Positions 55,098 through 63,472 of a stretch of 64,000 bases of DNA are shown here, in pieces (within the stretch, counting starts at the first letter, position 1; the number at the start of each line of letters is the position of its first letter). The translations under genes were made by a program, and so were the position numbers. The notes beneath the pieces are model-generated. The model made no database searches. It had not been told where the DNA came from and worked only from the letters and a program-made list of their open reading frames with translations. This DNA comes from Methylobacillus flagellatus_A (GTDB taxonomy: Bacteria; Pseudomonadota; Gammaproteobacteria; Burkholderiales; Methylophilaceae). The DNA lies in NCBI RefSeq assembly GCF_031344055.1, contig NZ_JADBEN010000002.1. One strand, written 5' to 3'.

Positions 55098-56986
55098 TTT
55101 GCCGCTCCCAGTTGTTTAGGCCATATCCAGCCGGTAATGGCAATGAAGCAAAGCAGAAAGCCCAACAGGGGGATGGCCATATGTACCATCAGGCCGGCAA
55201 AGGTGAGGGCGGTGGCGACTGCGAGCCAGAAAGGCCAGGGCGATGGGCCAGGCAGCGGCTGCCGCGCTTCCGGGTGCGATTCGAGGATGGAGGTGAGCAG
55301 GATTTCGCGCCGGTCGCTGCGGATGCCGGTGACCACCGGGTTCTGCTCCAGGCCGCCGGTGCCGGACCATAACGGGTAGCGGCTGTCCACCGTCCTAATG
55401 TGGCGGAAATTGTACGAGGGGGGAGGGGAGCTGGTGGCCCATTCCAGCGTATCCGCGTTCCAGGGGTTGTCCCCGGCCACCTTGCCGCGCTTGAGGCTGG
55501 CTAGCGCATTGACCAGGGTCAACAGGAAACCCAGCGCAAGCACCGTGGAGCTGATGCTGATAAAGAAGTTGGCCTCGTTCCAGCCTAGGCCGTCGAGATA
55601 GGTGTAGACGCGCCGGGGCATGCCGTCCAGCCCGAGCTTGTGCATCGGGAAGAAGGTCAGGTTGAAGCCGGCGAAGGTCACCCAGAACGCGATCTTGCCG
55701 AGGCGCTCGCTCATCATGCGGCCGGTGAACTTGGGATACCAGTAATACAGTCCGCCCAGCAATGGAAACACCGCGCCGCCGATCAGCACGTAGTGGAAGT
55801 GGGCGACGACGAAATAGGTGTCGTGCGCCTGCATGTCGAATGGTACCGAGGCCACCATCACGCCGCTAAGGCCGCCGATGATGAAGATGAGGAAAAAGCC
55901 CAGCACGTGCAGCAAGGGCGTCGCGAGCTTGGGCTTGCTGCCCCAGAGCGTAGCGATCCAGCAGAATATCTGCACGCCGCTCGGGATGGCGATCATGGCG
56001 CTGGAAGCCGTGAAGAAATTGGAGCCGAGCTGGGGCAGGCCCGCCGTGAACATATGGTGCACCCAGAGCCCGAAACCGATGAAGCCGATGGCGACGATAG
56101 AGAGCACGATGGGGATGTAGCCGAAGATGGGCCGTTGCGTGAAGGTGATGATGATGCTGGAGACCATGCCCAGCGCCGGGATGAAGATGATGTAAACCTC
56201 AGGGTGGCCGAAGAACCAGAACAGGTGCTGCCATAGGATAGGATCGCCCGAGGCCGCGGTGAAGAAATGCATGCCGGCCATGCGGTCCAGCGCGAGCATC
56301 AGGCTTGCGATCACCAGCGGCGGCAGGGCGAACACGATCATGAACGACATCACCAGCATGGCCCAGACGAAAATCGGCATGCGGTTGAGCGACATGCCGG
56401 GCACCTTGCACTTGAATATGGTGGCGATGATCTCGATTGCTGCCACCAGCGCCGAGATTTCCATGAAGGTGATCACCGTGGTGTAGAAATCCAGTCCCAG
56501 GCCGGGAGAAAAGCCGGCGCCGGCAAGCGGGGGATAGCTGAACCAGCCCGCGTCGGGCGCGATCTTCAGCAACAGCGCGACATACATCATGACGCCGGCG
56601 ATGAGGTAGATGTAGTAGCCGAAGGCGTTGAGCCTAGGGAACGTCATGTCGCGCGTGCCGAGCATGAGCGGGATGATGTAGACCGCGAAGCCTTCCATGA
56701 CCGGGATCGCGAACAGGAACATCATGGTGATGCCGTGCATGGAGAACACCTGGTTATAGGTTTCCGGGTCCATGAAGTCGTTCTCGGGCACGGCAAGCTG
56801 CAGGCGCATCAGCAGCGCCAATATCACGCCCAGGATGAAGAAGACGAACCCGGTGACGATGAAGCGCATGCCGATATTGGTCTGGTTGACATGAGTGAAC
56901 CAGGCGAAGAACCCGGGCGGGGAGGCCCAGGTGCGCTCCAGCTGCCGCGTTTCCTCGTCGTGTTGGATGGATGCTGAATCGGTCAT
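55094..56986 (-). CDS. coxA: Cytochrome c oxidase subunit I (caa3/aa3 type)
   Basis: 630-aa catalytic subunit with more than 12 helices; it reduces oxygen and pumps protons. Heme a ligand in FSMHGITMMFLFAIPV, CuB His with the cross-linking Tyr in WFFGHPEVYIIFIPALGM, paired His in GLWVHHMFTAG, and DTYFVVAHFHYVLIGGAVFP for the heme ligands. GGAG precedes the ATG at 56986, 4 bp after the subunit II stop. Confidence 0.96.
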   Translation of the reverse strand: MTDSASIQHDEETRQLERTWASPPGFFAWFTHVNQTNIGMRFIVTGFVFFILGVILALLMRLQLAVPENDFMDPETYNQVFSMHGITMMFLFAIPVMEGFAVYIIPLMLGTRDMTFPRLNAFGYYIYLIAGVMMYVALLLKIAPDAGWFSYPPLAGAGFSPGLGLDFYTTVITFMEISALVAAIEIIATIFKCKVPGMSLNRMPIFVWAMLVMSFMIVFALPPLVIASLMLALDRMAGMHFFTAASGDPILWQHLFWFFGHPEVYIIFIPALGMVSSIIITFTQRPIFGYIPIVLSIVAIGFIGFGLWVHHMFTAGLPQLGSNFFTASSAMIAIPSGVQIFCWIATLWGSKPKLATPLLHVLGFFLIFIIGGLSGVMVASVPFDMQAHDTYFVVAHFHYVLIGGAVFPLLGGLYYWYPKFTGRMMSERLGKIAFWVTFAGFNLTFFPMHKLGLDGMPRRVYTYLDGLGWNEANFFISISSTVLALGFLLTLVNALASLKRGKVAGDNPWNADTLEWATSSPPPSYNFRHIRTVDSRYPLWSGTGGLEQNPVVTGIRSDRREILLTSILESHPEARQPLPGPSPWPFWLAVATALTFAGLMVHMAIPLLGFLLCFIAITGWIWPKQLGAAK

Positions 56987-56990
56987 TCCG

Positions 56991-58031
56991 CTACTCCAGG
57001 CTGAGCAAGTATTCGACAAGGTTGCCTAGATCCTCTCCCGCAAGCACGGTCGCCGGCATATGGCTGCCGGGTTTGAAGCTCTGCGGCGAGAGTATCCACG
57101 AAGACAATGTCCCAGGCATGTTCTCCAGCGTGCCCGCCGCCAGGGTCTTGCGCGAACCGATATGCGTTAGGTCCGGCGCGACGCTGGCGAGGGCGCTGGT
57201 GCCGCGGATCGCGTGGCACATGGCGCAGCTTGAGCGCAGGAACACCTGCCTGCCCTTGGATTCGTTCTCGGTGGCAGGCTCGCGCGCAGGCTGCGCCTGC
57301 CGCTGCAGCCATGCATCGAACTCCTCTTCAGGCACGGCATCCACGGTGAAGGCCATCTTGGCATGCTGCTTGCCGCAGAACTCGGTGCACTGGCCGAGAT
57401 AGCTGCCTGGCCGGTCGGCCTTGACCCAGGTCAGGTTGCGCTTGCCCGGCACCATGTCCGTCTTGCCGTTCAATTGCGGAATCCAGAAGCTATGGATGAC
57501 GTCGCTGGCCTCGAGCGCGATGCGCACGGGCTTGCCGACGGGAATGCGAATCTCGTTGGCCGTCTTGGCGACATGGTTGCCTTCCGTGTCGAGGTAATCC
57601 ACCTCCCACCACCATTGGTGCCCCGTGACCTGGATGGTCAAGGCGTGCTCGGGCATGGGGGCGACGATCTCGCGGTTGACCGCGGCGCTGGAAATGACGA
57701 AGACGGTCAATATCAAGGCCGGGATCACCACGCCCGAGACGAAGACCAGGTTGCGGCTCTGCGTGAAGGTCAAGGGCTTAGGCTCGGCTTTACTCCTTGC
57801 CCTCAGCAATGCCACGGCCAGCATGGCCAACACGATGAACAGGATGATGCCGCCGATCGCCACCATGCCCCAGAACAAGTCGGCGATGGCCTTGGCCAGC
57901 GGGCCTCCGGGCTGCAGGGCGGATTGGCTCGCATATGTCGAGGAACAGGCGCATATGAGCCAGATGCCTGCCGCAGCAATGCCAGGTGGCAGGGATTTTC
58001 GCGGTAAGCATTTCTCCTGAGGCGGGCTCAT
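56991..58031 (-). CDS. coxB: Cytochrome c oxidase subunit II with fused cytochrome c domain (caa3 type)
   Basis: 346 aa: signal-like N-terminus, two transmembrane helices, and a periplasmic CuA domain with His in SDVIHSFWIPQLNGK and ligands in QCTEFCGKQHAKM. A C-terminal cytochrome c domain follows with heme site CAMCH and axial Met in GSHMPA. The fusion makes it caa3 type, able to take electrons without a soluble cytochrome c. ATG at 58031 overlaps the upstream cytochrome c stop. Confidence 0.95.
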   Translation of the reverse strand: MSPPQEKCLPRKSLPPGIAAAGIWLICACSSTYASQSALQPGGPLAKAIADLFWGMVAIGGIILFIVLAMLAVALLRARSKAEPKPLTFTQSRNLVFVSGVVIPALILTVFVISSAAVNREIVAPMPEHALTIQVTGHQWWWEVDYLDTEGNHVAKTANEIRIPVGKPVRIALEASDVIHSFWIPQLNGKTDMVPGKRNLTWVKADRPGSYLGQCTEFCGKQHAKMAFTVDAVPEEEFDAWLQRQAQPAREPATENESKGRQVFLRSSCAMCHAIRGTSALASVAPDLTHIGSRKTLAAGTLENMPGTLSSWILSPQSFKPGSHMPATVLAGEDLGNLVEYLLSLE

Positions 58032-58558
58032 GGAGTCTCGCCCTCGCGCAGGTCTGATTCCGCCTCGTCCTGCAACGGCCTGCTGCTGGCGCCGGCCGGC
58101 AGGTCCTTGTCCAGGCCGCCTAGCGAGCGCACATAGGCGACGATCTTCCATGCCTCCTGCTCGGGGATTTTGCCGTGAAACGCCGGCATGCCGTTCGGGC
58201 GGCCCTCCATGATGGAAGCGAATATCTGCGCAGGCTCGCTGCCGTATATCCAGTGCTTGTCGATAAGGGGCGGACCCATGCCGCCACCGCCGTTGGCATG
58301 GCAGCCGGCGCAGTTGAACCAACCATAGAGCCGCTTGCCCTCGTTGATCGCATGGCGGTTGTCCATGTATGGGTGCGGCTTGAGGACCGCATCCTCGGTG
58401 CCGGGGCCGAATTCCGCTACTCTGTTGACAGGAGGCGAGGGCGGGTTTTCCGCATTGCGCAGGGCGGCCTGGTCCTCGCAGCCGCTCAGTAACAGCAGGG
58501 AGAGCGCTGCTACAGGCAAAGAAAGCGCTGCGGCAGATTTGCTAAAGGGAGAAAACAT
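58028..58558 (-). CDS. Lipoprotein cytochrome c, probable electron carrier between PQQ dehydrogenase and oxidase
   Basis: 176 aa. A lipobox LLLLSGC puts the acylated Cys at residue 27. One heme site CAGCH lies at residues 83-87, with axial Met candidates in NGMPAF. Similar to short class I cytochromes such as those serving PQQ alcohol dehydrogenases. It overlaps the PQQ dehydrogenase gene by 17 bp and coxB by 4 bp, so it very probably links the two enzymes. Confidence 0.9.
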   Translation of the reverse strand: MFSPFSKSAAALSLPVAALSLLLLSGCEDQAALRNAENPPSPPVNRVAEFGPGTEDAVLKPHPYMDNRHAINEGKRLYGWFNCAGCHANGGGGMGPPLIDKHWIYGSEPAQIFASIMEGRPNGMPAFHGKIPEQEAWKIVAYVRSLGGLDKDLPAGASSRPLQDEAESDLREGETP

Positions 58559-60392
58559 ACAATTGCCCTCCCTTGTCGGTATGTTGCGGCAGGTCTTTCA
58601 TGGCATTAGCAAACCCCAGGGCCGCCGTGCCGTCGCGTGCATCAAGGCCGCCGGAGACAATAGCGCCGGACCAGCCGCCCACGCCCGAGAAGATGGCGAC
58701 GTACTGCTTGCCGTCCTTGTCCTGAAAGGTGACCGGCTGTCCGACGATGCCGGAGCCGACGCGGTATTTCCACAGCAGCTTGCCGGTTTTGGCATCCAGG
58801 GCCTTGAACCAGCGGTCCATGGTGCCGTAGAACACGATATCCCCGGCGGTCGCCACCGTGCCGCTCCAGACTGGGAAGTCCTCCTTGATGCTCCATACCT
58901 TGCGGCCGGCAACTGGGTCCCAAGCGGTATAGACGCCGCGGTGCCCGCCCGGCCCGGCGAACATCTTCACGTCCGAGCCGACATAGGGCGTCCCGGCGAT
59001 ATAGTTGGCCTGCATGCCGTGCATATCCATGCAAAGGTTGTTATGCGGCATGTAGATAAGCCCGGTCCTGGGCGAATAGGCTGAAGGCTGCCAATCCTTG
59101 CCACCTGGGGCCGCAGGACAGATGTTGTGTACCGTCCGGTTGGTGCCGGGCTGTTTGTCCTTCACCTTGCGCATTTGCCCGGTCTTGAGGTCTACCCCCT
59201 CGGTCACGTTGACCGGTACATAGGTGTTGGCGGACAGCACCTCGCCGCTGGCGCGGTCCATCACGTATACATGGCCGTTGCGCTCCGGCCTGACCAGTAC
59301 CTTGCGCTGTTCGCCGTTGACGGGCAGGTCGAGCAGCAGGCTTTCGTTGACGCCGTCGTAGTCATACAGGTCATGAGGTTCTACCTGGTAGGCCCAGATT
59401 GCGCTGCCGTCGTCCGGGCGGCGCGCGAACACCGTCAAGGTCCATTTGTTGTCGCCAGGCCGGAAATCCGGGTTCCAGGGGCCGGGATTGCCGGTGCCGT
59501 AATAGACTAGGTCCAGCTCCGGGTCGTACGAGAGCCAGCCCCATACCGTTCCGCCGCCGATTTTCCACATTTCCGGCGGCCAGCTGTTGGCACCGAGGTC
59601 CTTGCCTTGGTCCTGCGGGTAAAACGGCCTGAAATCCTCGCCAATCAATACTTCCTTGTCCGGGCCGGTGCTGTAGGCTGTCCAGAGCAGCTCGCCCGTT
59701 TCAGTGTCCAGTGCCTTCAGCCAGCCGCGCACTCCCATCTCGCCGCCGCTGTTGCCGACCAGCATTTTCCCCTTGACCACCAACGGCGCCATCGTCATGG
59801 TCTCTCCGCGCTTGAGGTCGCCGACCTTGGTCTTCCACAGCTCCTTTCCGGTAGCCGCCTCCAGCGCGATGGCATGATTGTCCAGCGTATTGAAGAACAG
59901 CTTGCCGTCCGCATGCACCAGGCCGCGGTTCACCACGTCGCAGCATGCCATGCCTTGCGATTCCTGGTGCGTGCCGGGCTTGTACTCCCATTTCTTGCTG
60001 CCGTCGAGCGATAGCGCATACACCGTATTCGGGTAAGGCGTGACCACATACAAGGTATCGTTCACGAATACCGGTGCCGCTTCATGTCCCGGCGTGAGGC
60101 CGGTCGAGAATGTCCAGGCCAGCTTCAAGTTCTTCACATTATCGCGGTTGATCTGCTCCAGGCCGCTGTAGCGGGTGCTGGCGTAGTTTTTTGCCGGCAT
60201 GGCCCATTGACCGTCTTCATTAGCTTCCAGCCAAGCGGGTGAGGTTGAATTGTTATGGGGGTAATTTGCCTGCGCTACCTCAGGAGGCGACGAAGCAGGA
60301 TTCGATTGCGTACTATCTTGACTACAGGAGACTGTTAAAAAGCCGACCAGCAACCATCCCGGATAAAGGAAAAAATCTCTGTAGCTATCCAC
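58542..60392 (-). CDS. PQQ-dependent alcohol dehydrogenase with lanthanide-type (XoxF-like) active site
   Basis: 616-aa quinoprotein of the methanol/ethanol dehydrogenase family with the eight-bladed W-motif propeller. The vicinal disulfide Cys150-Cys151 is in GMACCDVVNRG. Metal ligands are Glu218 (GGEMGVRG) and Asn302 (GTGNPGPW). The catalytic Asp344 is followed two residues later by Asp346 (PHDLYDYDGVN); that second Asp is the known mark of lanthanide-using XoxF and ExaF enzymes and is absent from calcium MxaF. The N-terminus has a hydrophobic signal ending SC, possibly a lipoprotein site (Cys23). It starts at GTG with AAGGA upstream. First gene of the caa3 operon. Confidence 0.9.
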   Translation of the reverse strand: MDSYRDFFLYPGWLLVGFLTVSCSQDSTQSNPASSPPEVAQANYPHNNSTSPAWLEANEDGQWAMPAKNYASTRYSGLEQINRDNVKNLKLAWTFSTGLTPGHEAAPVFVNDTLYVVTPYPNTVYALSLDGSKKWEYKPGTHQESQGMACCDVVNRGLVHADGKLFFNTLDNHAIALEAATGKELWKTKVGDLKRGETMTMAPLVVKGKMLVGNSGGEMGVRGWLKALDTETGELLWTAYSTGPDKEVLIGEDFRPFYPQDQGKDLGANSWPPEMWKIGGGTVWGWLSYDPELDLVYYGTGNPGPWNPDFRPGDNKWTLTVFARRPDDGSAIWAYQVEPHDLYDYDGVNESLLLDLPVNGEQRKVLVRPERNGHVYVMDRASGEVLSANTYVPVNVTEGVDLKTGQMRKVKDKQPGTNRTVHNICPAAPGGKDWQPSAYSPRTGLIYMPHNNLCMDMHGMQANYIAGTPYVGSDVKMFAGPGGHRGVYTAWDPVAGRKVWSIKEDFPVWSGTVATAGDIVFYGTMDRWFKALDAKTGKLLWKYRVGSGIVGQPVTFQDKDGKQYVAIFSGVGGWSGAIVSGGLDARDGTAALGFANAMKDLPQHTDKGGQLYVFSL

Positions 60393-60762
60393 TCGATAGT
60401 TCCTTTTAGCGAATTTATATGGAGATGAAAGACATTCAGCTGTTCGATCATCTAAGGAAGTTTTCCCCTGTTGGTATCAATTCTAGCCATTAAGTTTCAA
60501 AAAATATTTCCAAAAAATAACAACTGTAATTTAATGTAATGAATACCCAATCCAAGTGAAAATGTTAAATGCAGCCAATACTGCTAAATTCCGGCCCTTC
60601 CTCTCCTAATTGTTAATGATGTCCGACAGAAAAATTAGAATTCTCTGATTGAGTCATTAAGTAAATCCCTTAGGCTTGTCGGTTGGAGTGAAAATTCAAG
60701 GGCAGGGTAGGGAATCAGCATTGAATTTTCCTCCGTAAAAATAAAGCTATGGAGGAAATTGG
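60393..60762. other. Divergent AT-rich regulatory region, PQQ-dehydrogenase operon and mscS
   Basis: 370 bp without genes and AT-rich compared with the neighbours. It must contain the promoter of the seven-gene PQQ/caa3 operon and that of mscS. It includes a near-perfect inverted repeat at 60685-60734. I cannot place the individual promoters. Confidence 0.5.
60685..60734. promoter_or_regulatory. Inverted repeat upstream of mscS, operator or leader hairpin
   Basis: Arms of 14-15 bp, GGAGTGAAAATTCAA at 60685-60699 and TTGAATTTTCCTCC at 60721-60734, differ by one base and are separated by 21 bp. It lies 29-78 bp before the mscS start, in the 5' leader. It could be a regulator site or an RNA hairpin. 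Confidence 0.5.
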
Positions 60763-61833
60763 ATGCAGGAATTTTTGGACGTTACTACCTTTATTGGACT
60801 GTCTTTATATCAATGGATTACATTGATCATCATTGCAATCTCAGCTTATTTCATACTGCACACCTTATGGCGCATCGCCATCAATAAATTGTCGAAAGTT
60901 TCCGCCGGCACCGAACATAAATTCAACAACACGATTGCCGAAGTGCTTGGCAGCACCCAAAAAATCACCTTGGCATTATTTGCATTGCTGATTGCGCTGC
61001 AGTTCTTGGAACTTCCGGAAAGATGGGAGACTCGGCTGAGTCATTTGACCTTCTTCGTGATCGGTATCCAGATCGCATTATGGATAAGCAAGAGCATCAC
61101 CATCTGGTCAAGTGTGCAATTATTGGAAAAAGATGGCCAGGTCCCTAATCCGGTGATCACCTCCATGCTCAGCTGGATATTGAAAGTCGCCATCTGGTCG
61201 ATCGTGATATTGGCCATCCTCTCCAATGTGGGCGTCAACATCACTGCATTCATCGCCAGCTTGGGCGTAGGCGGCGTTGCAGTGGCATTGGCCGTGCAGA
61301 ATATTCTGAGCGACTTATTCGCATCGCTGGCCATCGGCCTGGACAAACCTTTCGTGATAGGGGACTTCGTCGTATTCGGCGAAGTAGCCGGCAGCATTGA
61401 AAGGATAGGGCTGAAAACTACGCACATCAGGAGCATCAGCGGCGAGCAGATCGTGTGCAGCAACACCGAACTCCTGAAAAACATTATCCACAATTACAAA
61501 CGCATGTCGCAACGCCGGGTGGAATTCAAGTTCGGCGTTACATACGACACGCCTGCAACCACTCTTGCCAAGATACCTGACATAGTGAAATCCGCAATAG
61601 AAACATCTGATCGCACTAGGTTTGACCGGGCCCACCTCAAAGGATTTGGAACAAGCTCCTTGGATTTCGAAGTGGTCTACTTCGTGGATTCCAGCGACTT
61701 CAACTTATATATGGATACGCAGCAGGCAATCAATCTATACATGATCAACGAATTCAAAAAACTGGATGTTAGTTTTGCATTGCCTACCACTAACTTGCAT
61801 ATTAGAAGCCTTGAATCTGCTAAAACGCAGTAG
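60763..61833 (+). CDS. mscS: Mechanosensitive ion channel, MscS family
   Basis: 356 aa. Three or four N-terminal helices, then the pore-lining TM3 (VNITAFIASLGVGGVAVALAVQN, split at the Gly-rich center) and the MscS beta domain (FVIGDFVVFGEVAGSIERIGL, residues about 205-225). The C-terminal domain ends near LPTTNLHIRS. It protects the cell on osmotic downshock. GGAGGAA precedes the ATG. The third-base composition is more AT-rich than in the housekeeping block. Confidence 0.92.
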   Translation: MQEFLDVTTFIGLSLYQWITLIIIAISAYFILHTLWRIAINKLSKVSAGTEHKFNNTIAEVLGSTQKITLALFALLIALQFLELPERWETRLSHLTFFVIGIQIALWISKSITIWSSVQLLEKDGQVPNPVITSMLSWILKVAIWSIVILAILSNVGVNITAFIASLGVGGVAVALAVQNILSDLFASLAIGLDKPFVIGDFVVFGEVAGSIERIGLKTTHIRSISGEQIVCSNTELLKNIIHNYKRMSQRRVEFKFGVTYDTPATTLAKIPDIVKSAIETSDRTRFDRAHLKGFGTSSLDFEVVYFVDSSDFNLYMDTQQAINLYMINEFKKLDVSFALPTTNLHIRSLESAKTQ

Positions 61834-61893
61834 GCAAAGGAATTATCCGATGCATCTGAACACAACTTGATGAAATACAAAATAAAGACGGAT

Positions 61894-61940
61894 GAAAGTG
61901 GGAGGCTTTGAACTCACGACCCCTCTCGGATCGCTGGTTT
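61894..61940 (-). pseudogene. Possible tRNA 3'-end relic
   Basis: Read on the minus strand, CGATCCGAGAGGGGTCGTGA, then GTTCAAAGCCTCCCACTTTCATC minus its last three bases, resembles the variable loop, T-arm (loop TTCAAAG) and acceptor end of a tRNA. The T-stem has a mismatch and no 5' half is present. Such fragments often mark old integration sites. Weak assignment. Confidence 0.25.
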
Positions 61941-61968
61941 AACTACTTCATCAGTGAAATGATGAATG

Positions 61969-62244
61969 TTAAATTTGATTAATATCGATAGGATTATTTT
62001 CTGTATTGGTGTCGTCAAAATCCTGACTTGCCAAGATCGCACTCACTTTGGAATGAATTTCCTCTTCAAACTCCTCAAAAACTTCAAGCCTCTTTAAATC
62101 TTCATTGACATCAATACCGAGCAAGGCCGCACAAGTGTCCAATGCAGTTCTGGACAAAACGAAATTATAAGTTTTTCCGTCACTTAGTACTTTAAAGTGT
62201 ACTTCCTGATTAATCACGATCTTATCGAAAAAACTAGCGCTCAT
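61969..62244 (-). CDS. Small protein of unknown function, possibly DUF1488-like
   Basis: 91 aa, acidic, no membrane segment: NQEVHFKVLSDGKTYNFVLS, then SRTALDTCAALLGIDV, a helix EVFEEFEEEIHSKVSAIL and a polar tail NPIDINQI. The beta-hairpin and following helix recall DUF1488, but I am unsure. A good AAAGGGAAAA precedes the ATG. Codon use is AT-rich, unlike the central window, which suggests acquired DNA. Confidence 0.65.
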   Translation of the reverse strand: MSASFFDKIVINQEVHFKVLSDGKTYNFVLSRTALDTCAALLGIDVNEDLKRLEVFEEFEEEIHSKVSAILASQDFDDTNTENNPIDINQI

Positions 62245-62599
62245 ATTTTCCCTTTAGCAAATAAAATGAAAGCCCAGCTATATGATAGATAGCATCCTGA
62301 AAATTGTTAAAGAAGAAAACTCTGATACGAATGTAGGAAAAGCAAGCACACCTTGCCGAATTGCTATTCCGCTAGGTTAGAGCAGGAATAATTCGTCAGG
62401 TTACTCATAATCGCGTGTTTAAAATGTCCGGTTAAGGGTAAGGTATCAATAACAAGAAAAAATCGCTCGTAGAAATGAGTTATCAGCCAATGCGAACTCA
62501 GCATCGTTAGCGGTAGGCGTTTGGGAAGAGGTCATGGCTAATCCAAGTCCCCAAACGGGGTTTGATTTCAACCAGATCGATGATAATGATTTGCCATTG
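62245..62599. other. AT-rich gap before the dif site
   Basis: 355 bp with no convincing gene. A plus-strand reading frame runs from about 62450 and ends with the stop codon TAA at 62602-62604, inside the dif-like site. It contains an ATG at 62534 with a poor ribosome site (GAAGAGGTC). It may be a coding remnant interrupted at dif. Confidence 0.4.
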
Positions 62600-62627
62600 A
62601 TTTAACATAACACACATTATACGAAAT
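62600..62627 (-). other. dif: dif-like XerC/XerD recombination site (chromosome dimer resolution / phage attachment site)
   Basis: 28 bp in the canonical 11-6-11 format. On the minus strand the XerD half is TTATGTTAAAT (62600-62610), identical to E. coli dif; the centre is TGTGTG; the XerC half is ATTTCGTATAA, sharing GTATAA-type ending with E. coli GGTGCGCATAA. Filamentous phages integrate at such sites through host XerCD. Genes of such a phage begin just to the right. Confidence 0.85.
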
Positions 62628-62684
62628 TAAGGATGCGTATGCGGCGTCTCCTCTCAAGAATGAAAATGGCAATTTTTTGCCGAT

Positions 62685-62716
62685 ACTTTACGTGTAACTG
62701 GCACGTAAAGTTTTTG
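62685..62716 (+). terminator. Hairpin with T-run inside the prophage edge
   Basis: Perfect 10-bp stem, ACTTTACGTG at 62685-62694 and its complement at 62702-62711, loop of 7, then TTTTTG. It works as a plus-strand terminator, or may be a phage stem-loop. Confidence 0.7.
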
Positions 62717-62750
62717 TAGCCGCCCTGAACAAGATCTTGCGGCCAATAAA

Positions 62751-62780
62751 AAACCCTCGATAGGATCCTGTCGAGGGTTT
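62751..62780 (-). terminator. Terminator of the 56-aa gene
   Basis: Arms AAACCCTCGA and TCGAGGGTTT around an internal AGGATCCT palindrome. On the minus strand it is followed by TTTTTATTGG, seven bases after the stop at 62788. Confidence 0.85.
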
Positions 62781-62787
62781 TAGCTAA

Positions 62788-62958
62788 TTACTTAAAAATA
62801 CTAGATTGTGCTTCAGCAACAGCTTGATGAATAACTTTGAAAGCTTGAGCAATCTCAGCTGGTGAATTAGCAATTCTGTATGAAATTTTTTCTGAATTTA
62901 AAGCAGCAATTAAAATATCAGCTGCAATTCGCTCTGGGCTATTATCATGTGAAGACAT
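62788..62958 (-). CDS. 56-aa phage-encoded protein, unknown function
   Basis: Short gene: MSSHDNSPERIAADILIAAL, then NSEKISYRIANSPAEIAQAF, ending KVIHQAVAEAQSSIFK. Mostly helical, soluble. A very strong ribosome site (AAAGGGGGA, 5 bases before ATG) and a terminator at each side (62751 and 63024) show an independent transcription unit. It lies between dif and the Zot region, inside the presumed prophage. It might be a regulator or immunity protein of the phage, but this is inference. Confidence 0.75.
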   Translation of the reverse strand: MSSHDNSPERIAADILIAALNSEKISYRIANSPAEIAQAFKVIHQAVAEAQSSIFK

Positions 62959-63023
62959 TCAATTCCCCCTTTGAAAATAATCTGTAGCAAGACGCTACAC
63001 GTAGATATTAACAAACAAACAAC

Positions 63024-63047
63024 AAAAGCCCCAACCGGGGCTTTTTT
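63024..63047. terminator. Terminator after the minus-strand phage genes
   Basis: AAAAGCCCC / GGGGCTTTT with a short loop and T-runs on both strands. It probably ends transcription of zot and the 84-aa gene coming from the right. Confidence 0.85.
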
Positions 63048-63177
63048 CTTGTCTACAGGGCGCGTTAAAACGGTCGGCTTGGCACTCAGGTATCAATTCA
63101 CGCGGAAAAACGCCTCAGAGCGTTGGAAATGGCGTCAGTCTACATGGTGGCCTCAGGCGGCCCCCATACCCCCGCAA

Positions 63178-63432
63178 TCAGCTGCGGTCTTTCTCCAAAC
63201 GATCAATAGCATTTTGAATGGCAACACCTGTGCGAAGGTTTGGATTGAGCTTGCGCTCGTATTCGACCAGTCGGCGGGCTTTTTCCTTGTCACCACGGCA
63301 AGCAGTGACAAGGCGCTGCATTTGGAAGTCTAGAAATGAAGACGGGCGCTGATCAGCACCCGGATTTAACAATAAACGCCACAACAGGAAGCAAACGGCG
63401 ATAACGACTAAGCCTGTTACGAGGATCATCAT
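63178..63432 (-). CDS. 84-aa single-pass membrane protein of the prophage
   Basis: One N-terminal helix (MMILVTGLVVIAVCFLLWRLLL, split by the Trp), then a charged helical tail (DFQMQRLVTACRGDKEKARR onward) with GVAIQNAIDRLEKDRS at the end. It starts 40 bp after the Zot-like gene on the same strand. Similar small membrane proteins accompany filamentous-phage assembly genes, but I cannot name it. The ribosome site is weak. Confidence 0.7.
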   Translation of the reverse strand: MMILVTGLVVIAVCFLLWRLLLNPGADQRPSSFLDFQMQRLVTACRGDKEKARRLVEYERKLNPNLRTGVAIQNAIDRLEKDRS

Positions 63433-63472
63433 GCCCGGATTGTTCTACAAATGCGGTTTCCGGGCAAGCCTG

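Noticed and set aside
62971..63333. 120-codon plus-strand frame across the right end.
   Set aside because: It runs through a strong terminator (63024-63047) and is antisense to the 84-aa gene.
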